Made by a program: the position numbers and the translations under genes | In this document: piece by piece, positions 60,278-64,000 of the stretch | Layout: every line of letters begins with the position of its first letter | How positions within the stretch are numbered: position 1 is the first letter of the stretch | Assembly: GCF_035918395.1 (NCBI RefSeq) | Contig: NZ_CP142362.1 | Span: 4,563,501-4,627,500 of the forward strand | From: Mycolicibacterium sp. ND9-15 | Lineage (GTDB): Bacteria; Actinomycetota; Actinomycetes; Mycobacteriales; Mycobacteriaceae | DNA length: 64,000 bases | Direction: 5' to 3' | Notes under the pieces: model-generated | Databases searched by the model: none | Told to the model about the DNA's origin: nothing | What the model saw: the letters and a program-made list of their open reading frames with translations, nothing else

Positions 60278-61669
60278 ATGCAACGGCTCAGCGGGCTCGA
60301 CGCCAGTTTCCTGTATCTCGAAACCGCGCAGCAGCCGCTGCATGTGTGCTCGATACTCGAGATCGACACCTCGACCATGCCCGGGGGATACACCTTCGAT
60401 CGCTTCCGCGATGCGTTCACCCAGCGGATCAAGGCGATGCCGGAGTTTCGCGAGAAGCTGGCCGACAGCCGGTTCAACCTCGACCATCCGGTGTGGGTGG
60501 AAGACAAGGACTTCGACGTCGACCGGCACCTGCACCGCATCGGCCTGCCGGCGCCGGGCGGCCGGCGCGAGCTCGCGGAGATCTGCGGCCATATCGCGTC
60601 GCTGCCGCTCGATCGCAGCCGTCCGCTGTGGGAGAAGTGGGTGATCGAGAACGTCGGCGGCACCGATCCGCAGGACGGCGGGTGTGTCGTGGTGATGACG
60701 AAGGTGCACCACGCCGGCGTCGACGGGGTCACCGGCGCCAGCATGTTGTCGCAGTTGTGCAGCACCGAACCGGACGCGGCGCCGCCCGACCCGGTCGATG
60801 GCGCAGGCGACGCGAGCGGTCTGGAGATCGCCGTCAGCGGTGCGGTGAGGTTCGCGACCCGGCCGCTCAAGTTGGTCAACGCCCTGCCCATGACGCTGTC
60901 TTCGGTGGTCGACACGGTTCGTCGCGCCCGCTCCGGGCTCTCGATGGCCCCGCCGTTCGCCGCGCCGAGGACGTCGTTCAACACCAACGTGACCGGGCAC
61001 CGCAACGTCGCCTTCACGCAACTGGACCTCGAAGACATCAAGACCGTGAAGAACCACTTCGGGGTCAAGGTCAACGACGTGGTGATGGCCCTGGTGTCCG
61101 GGGTGCTGCGCAAGTTCCTGGCCGAGCGCGGCGCACTGCCGGAGAACTCGCTCGTCGCCATGGTGCCGGTCTCGGTGCACGACAAGTCCGATCGGCCCGG
61201 CCGCAACCAGGTATCGGGGATGTTCTCGCGACTCGAGACACACATCGACGACCCGGCGACCCGGCTCAAATCCATCGCCGAGGCGAACTCCGTTGCCAAG
61301 CAACACAGTTCGGCCATCGGCGCGACCCTGCTGCAGGACTGGACCCAATTCGCCGCGCCCGCGGTGTTCGGTGTCGCGATGCGCGTCTATGCGGCGAGCA
61401 GGTTGAGCGGCGCCAGGCCGGTGCACAACCTCGTCGTCTCCAACGTGCCGGGCCCGCAGATACCGCTGTTCTACCTGGGCGGTGAGATCAAGGCGATGTA
61501 TCCGCTCGGGCCGATCTTTCACGGTTCGGGGCTCAACATCACGGTGATGTCGCTGGCCGGATCGCTCAACGTCGGCATCGTGTCGTGCCCTGAGTTGCTC
61601 CCCGATCTGTGGGACATGGCCGACGATTTCTCCGCCGCCCTCGACGAGTTGTTGGCCGCCACGCGATAG
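60278..61669 (+). CDS. WS/DGAT-type acyltransferase
   Basis: 463 residues from ATG 60278. N-terminal MQRLSGLDASFLYLETAQQP; catalytic HHxxxDG in KVHHAGVDGVTGASM; then KVNDVVMALVSGVLRKFL and NLVVSNVPGPQIPLFYLGG. Makes triacylglycerols or wax esters from acyl-CoA. Intact. Not part of the M. tuberculosis order at this place as far as I recall. Confidence 0.93.
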   Translation: MQRLSGLDASFLYLETAQQPLHVCSILEIDTSTMPGGYTFDRFRDAFTQRIKAMPEFREKLADSRFNLDHPVWVEDKDFDVDRHLHRIGLPAPGGRRELAEICGHIASLPLDRSRPLWEKWVIENVGGTDPQDGGCVVVMTKVHHAGVDGVTGASMLSQLCSTEPDAAPPDPVDGAGDASGLEIAVSGAVRFATRPLKLVNALPMTLSSVVDTVRRARSGLSMAPPFAAPRTSFNTNVTGHRNVAFTQLDLEDIKTVKNHFGVKVNDVVMALVSGVLRKFLAERGALPENSLVAMVPVSVHDKSDRPGRNQVSGMFSRLETHIDDPATRLKSIAEANSVAKQHSSAIGATLLQDWTQFAAPAVFGVAMRVYAASRLSGARPVHNLVVSNVPGPQIPLFYLGGEIKAMYPLGPIFHGSGLNITVMSLAGSLNVGIVSCPELLPDLWDMADDFSAALDELLAATR

Positions 61670-61714
61670 CGCCCTAGCCAGCGCCGATGGGCGGCCATGG
61701 CAGCATGTGGACCC

Positions 61715-63232
61715 ATGAACGCCAAGATCGGGGTCCTCGCGACCACTGTGCTGCTCGCGGCCACCGGATGCAGCCAGCTGGTCGACGGCCGCGCCGTGGT
61801 CGCGGTGCCGCCGCCCGGCAGCCCGATCGAGTGGGTCAAGTGCCAGACCAAACAACCCGACGAGTCGCGGATTCCGGCGGGCGCCGAGTGCGGAATGCTG
61901 TCGGTCCCGGTCGACTATGACGATCCCGACGGCGACGTCGCCCGCATCGCGATGATCCGGTTCAAGGCGACCGGCGACAAGATCGGCTCCCTGATCATCA
62001 ACCCGGGCGGGCCGGGGGAGTCCGGTGTCGAAGCGGCGGTGGGCGTCGTCGGCTCGTTGCCGGAATCGGTGCGGGAGCGCTTCGACCTCGTCGGTTTCGA
62101 TCCGCGGGGCGTCGCGAACTCCACCCCGGCACTGTGGTGCAACTCCGACGCCGACAATGACCGGTTGCGGGCCGAACCTCAGGTCGACTACTCGCCGCAG
62201 GGCATCGCCGAGATCGAGAAGGAGACCAAGGAGTTCGTCGGGCGCTGCGAGGACAAGATGGGCAAGGACTTCCTCGCCAACGTGGGAACCGTCAACGTGG
62301 CCAAGGATCTCGACGCGATGCGAGAGGCGCTCGGCGACGAGAAGCTGACCTACCTGGGCTACTCCTATGGCACCCGGATCGGGGCCACCTACGCCGAGAG
62401 CTTCCCGGACAAGGTGCGCGCGATGATCCTCGACGGCGCCGTGGACCCCAATGCCGACCCCACCGAAGCCAACGTGCGCCAGGCCGCCGCGTTCCAGACC
62501 GCCTTCGACGACTACGCCGCCGACTGTGCGAAGAACCCGGACTGCCCGCTGGGCACCGACCCGGCCAAGGCCACCGACGTCTACCACAGCCTGGTCGACC
62601 CGCTGGTGGACGAACCGCTCAAGACGTGGGACCCGCGCGGGCTGAGCTACTCCGATGCGATCGTCGGCACCATCCTGCCGCTGTACTCGCCGAACCTGTG
62701 GCGGCACCTGACGCAGGCGCTCAGCGAGATGCAGAGGGGGACCGGCGACACCATGCTCGCATTGGCCGACCTCTACATGGGCCGCGACGAGCAGGGCCAC
62801 TACAACAACTCCACCGACGTCCGGGTTGCGGTCAACTGCATGGACAAGCCGGCGGTGACCGACCGCGACAAGGTCGCCGAGGAGGACCGGCGGGTCCGGT
62901 TGGCGGCGCCGTTCATGAGTTACGGCGAGTTCACCGGGCACGCCCCGCTGGGCACGTGCGCGTTCTGGCCGGTGCCGCCGACCAGCGAACCGCACGAGCT
63001 CAAGGTGGAGGGGCTGCCGCCGACGCTGGTGGTGTCGACGACCAACGATCCCGCGACGCCGTACCAGGCGGGCGTGGAACTGGCCAAGCAACTCGGCGGC
63101 TCTCTGGTGACGTTCGAGGGCACCCAGCACACGGTGGTGTTCCAGGGCAACCGGTGCGTCGACGACATCGCCGCCCGCTACCTCATCGACCTCGCGGTCC
63201 CGCCGCAGGACACCACCTGCTCGTCGGCCTGA
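61715..63232 (+). CDS. Exported alpha/beta hydrolase lipoprotein, Hip1/CaeA-type
   Basis: 505 residues from ATG 61715. Lipobox LLAATGC. Catalytic Ser in YLGYSYGTRIGAT, Asp in TNDPATPYQ, His in GTQHTVVFQ, the Hip1 triad. Rv2224c in M. tuberculosis is a cell-envelope serine hydrolase that cleaves GroEL2 and is needed for virulence. Conserved role in envelope integrity expected. Confidence 0.9.
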   Translation: MNAKIGVLATTVLLAATGCSQLVDGRAVVAVPPPGSPIEWVKCQTKQPDESRIPAGAECGMLSVPVDYDDPDGDVARIAMIRFKATGDKIGSLIINPGGPGESGVEAAVGVVGSLPESVRERFDLVGFDPRGVANSTPALWCNSDADNDRLRAEPQVDYSPQGIAEIEKETKEFVGRCEDKMGKDFLANVGTVNVAKDLDAMREALGDEKLTYLGYSYGTRIGATYAESFPDKVRAMILDGAVDPNADPTEANVRQAAAFQTAFDDYAADCAKNPDCPLGTDPAKATDVYHSLVDPLVDEPLKTWDPRGLSYSDAIVGTILPLYSPNLWRHLTQALSEMQRGTGDTMLALADLYMGRDEQGHYNNSTDVRVAVNCMDKPAVTDRDKVAEEDRRVRLAAPFMSYGEFTGHAPLGTCAFWPVPPTSEPHELKVEGLPPTLVVSTTNDPATPYQAGVELAKQLGGSLVTFEGTQHTVVFQGNRCVDDIAARYLIDLAVPPQDTTCSSA

Positions 63233-63290
63233 TCACAGCCGGGTCACCGTTGTATCGCGGCCCGCGACGCTGCGGGGGCGACGTGCAACC

Positions 63291-64000
63291 ATGTCAGCCA
63301 TGTGGCGGGTGGGGCGGACGGTGTCGGCGTTCGCGGTGGTGTTCATCATCGCCTGCCCCGTCGGCGCCGCGACGCCCGTGGACCGATCCGGCCAGGTGTA
63401 CGGTCAGCCGCCGGCGTGGAGCGGATGTGAACGATTCATCGACGACGGCGCCGAGACGGCTTCGATCCCGACCGCCCGGTGCGGCACCGTCTCCGTACCC
63501 ATCGACTACGCGAAACCCGAAGGCGTACAAGCGCAACTAGTTGTCATCCGGGTGCCGGCCACCGGCGACCGGATCGGGGTGCTGGTGGTCAACCCCGGCG
63601 GGCCCGGAGCATCGGCGGTCGACACCGTCGCGGGCATGGGCGCCGTGCTGGCCGACTCGGAGATCGGGCGCCGCTTCGATCTGGTCGGTATCGACCCACG
63701 TGGTGTCGGACACTCGACCCCGGAGTTGCGCTGCCGCACCGACGCCGAGTTCGACGCGTTCCGCCGCGAACCGCTGGCCGACTACAGCCCGGCCGGCGTC
63801 GCACACATCGAGCGGCTGTACGAGCAGTTCGCACGGGCGTGCACCGACAGGAATGGTGTCGAGTTCCTGGCCGGCGTCGGTACCGCGACCTCGGCGCGCG
63901 ACATGGACGTCGTGCGCGCGGCGCTCGGCGAGGACCAGCTCAACTATCTCGGTTTCTCGTACGGCACCCGCCTCGGCGCCGCCTACGCCGAGCAGTACCC
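63291..64000 (+). CDS. Exported alpha/beta hydrolase, Rv2223c-type (partial, runs off window)
   Basis: The first 236 residues from ATG 63291 (or ATG 63300): signal segment (TVSAFAVVFIIACPVGAA), then CGTVSVPIDYAKPEGVQAQL, VVNPGGPGASAVDTVAGMG, VGIDPRGVGHSTPEL and YLGFSYGTRLGAAYAEQY, containing the nucleophile Ser. Paralog of the preceding Hip1-like protein. The C-terminal half is outside the window. Confidence 0.88.
   Translation, partial: MSAMWRVGRTVSAFAVVFIIACPVGAATPVDRSGQVYGQPPAWSGCERFIDDGAETASIPTARCGTVSVPIDYAKPEGVQAQLVVIRVPATGDRIGVLVVNPGGPGASAVDTVAGMGAVLADSEIGRRFDLVGIDPRGVGHSTPELRCRTDAEFDAFRREPLADYSPAGVAHIERLYEQFARACTDRNGVEFLAGVGTATSARDMDVVRAALGEDQLNYLGFSYGTRLGAAYAEQY

Noticed and set aside
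59285..63130. A 1281-residue minus-strand open frame across panB, the WS/DGAT and Hip1-like genes
   Set aside because: Only its last 276 codons are panB. The rest has biased His/Arg/Gly composition and is the antisense of two well-supported genes; high-GC third-position bias makes such frames common.

Overview
The window is high-GC actinobacterial DNA, almost certainly from a fast-growing Mycobacterium/Mycolicibacterium. From about 44.3 kb to the right end, gene content and order mirror the M. tuberculosis Rv2223c-Rv2237 block: a Hip1/CaeA-type hydrolase pair, panB, a CYTH-CHAD protein, the Rv2228c-Rv2231c operon, ptkA-ptpA-SURF1, cobD and an MpaB-like protein. rnpB and a 13E12-type HNH gene lie in the same block. 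GTG starts and 1-4 bp stop/start overlaps are frequent.

Bases 1-44,295 read as an acquired island. Its right border is the 3' half of a tRNA-Val(UAC), from anticodon loop to acceptor, with no 5' half: the expected product of integration into a tRNA. The left border is outside the window. The island carries two IS256-type and two IS3-type insertion sequences, a 4.0-kb Tn554-like element nested inside an integrase gene, and many decaying genes (P-type ATPase, adenylate cyclase, isoprenylcysteine methyltransferase, YkvA, VIT1-like and others).

Region by region. 0-3.7 kb: IS256, a Met/Gly/Pro-tailed hemophore-like protein, a frameshifted IS3. 3.7-8.2 kb: a double-dyad operator, a stress membrane protein, a dead metal ATPase, a SHOCT protein, a PNPOx-fold protein, a DUF305 lipoprotein. 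8.3-11.5 kb: CsoR boxes, csoR, a CopZ-like chaperone and copA, a complete Cu(I) sensing and efflux operon. 11.5-13.7 kb: pseudogenes. 13.7-16.8 kb: methyltransferase, CmtR-type ArsR repressor, P1B ATPase. 16.8-21.4 kb: periplasmic or exported proteins (cupredoxin, DUF302, SHOCT, Met/Gly/Pro proteins), then a CsoR-box-controlled rhodanese and DUF1326 pair. 21.7-23.2 kb: KmtR-like repressor and CDF exporter. 23.9-29.2 kb: two-component system, two small exported proteins, ApbE flavinyl transferase and a four-domain heme/flavin/2Fe-2S reductase.

29.9-34.1 kb is the most novel part. It holds a stand-alone HslV-like N-terminal-threonine hydrolase divergent from an ApeA-like HEPN protein, followed by an Mrr-like nuclease and a small protein; it looks like a phage-defence module. 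34.2-41.2 kb: an operon of integrase, XRE regulator and zinc-ribbon recombinase, split by the Tn554-like element. Joining the two integrase halves across a shared 5-bp core restores a 367-residue frame.

Much of the island fits one job. Cu(I) is sensed by CsoR and carried out by CopZ/CopA; Cd/Pb/Zn- and Ni/Co-type sensor-exporter pairs cover other metals; at least five envelope proteins carry methionine-rich low-complexity stretches that could bind Cu(I). All functional statements are homology recalled from sequence; nothing was searched or computed beyond reading.
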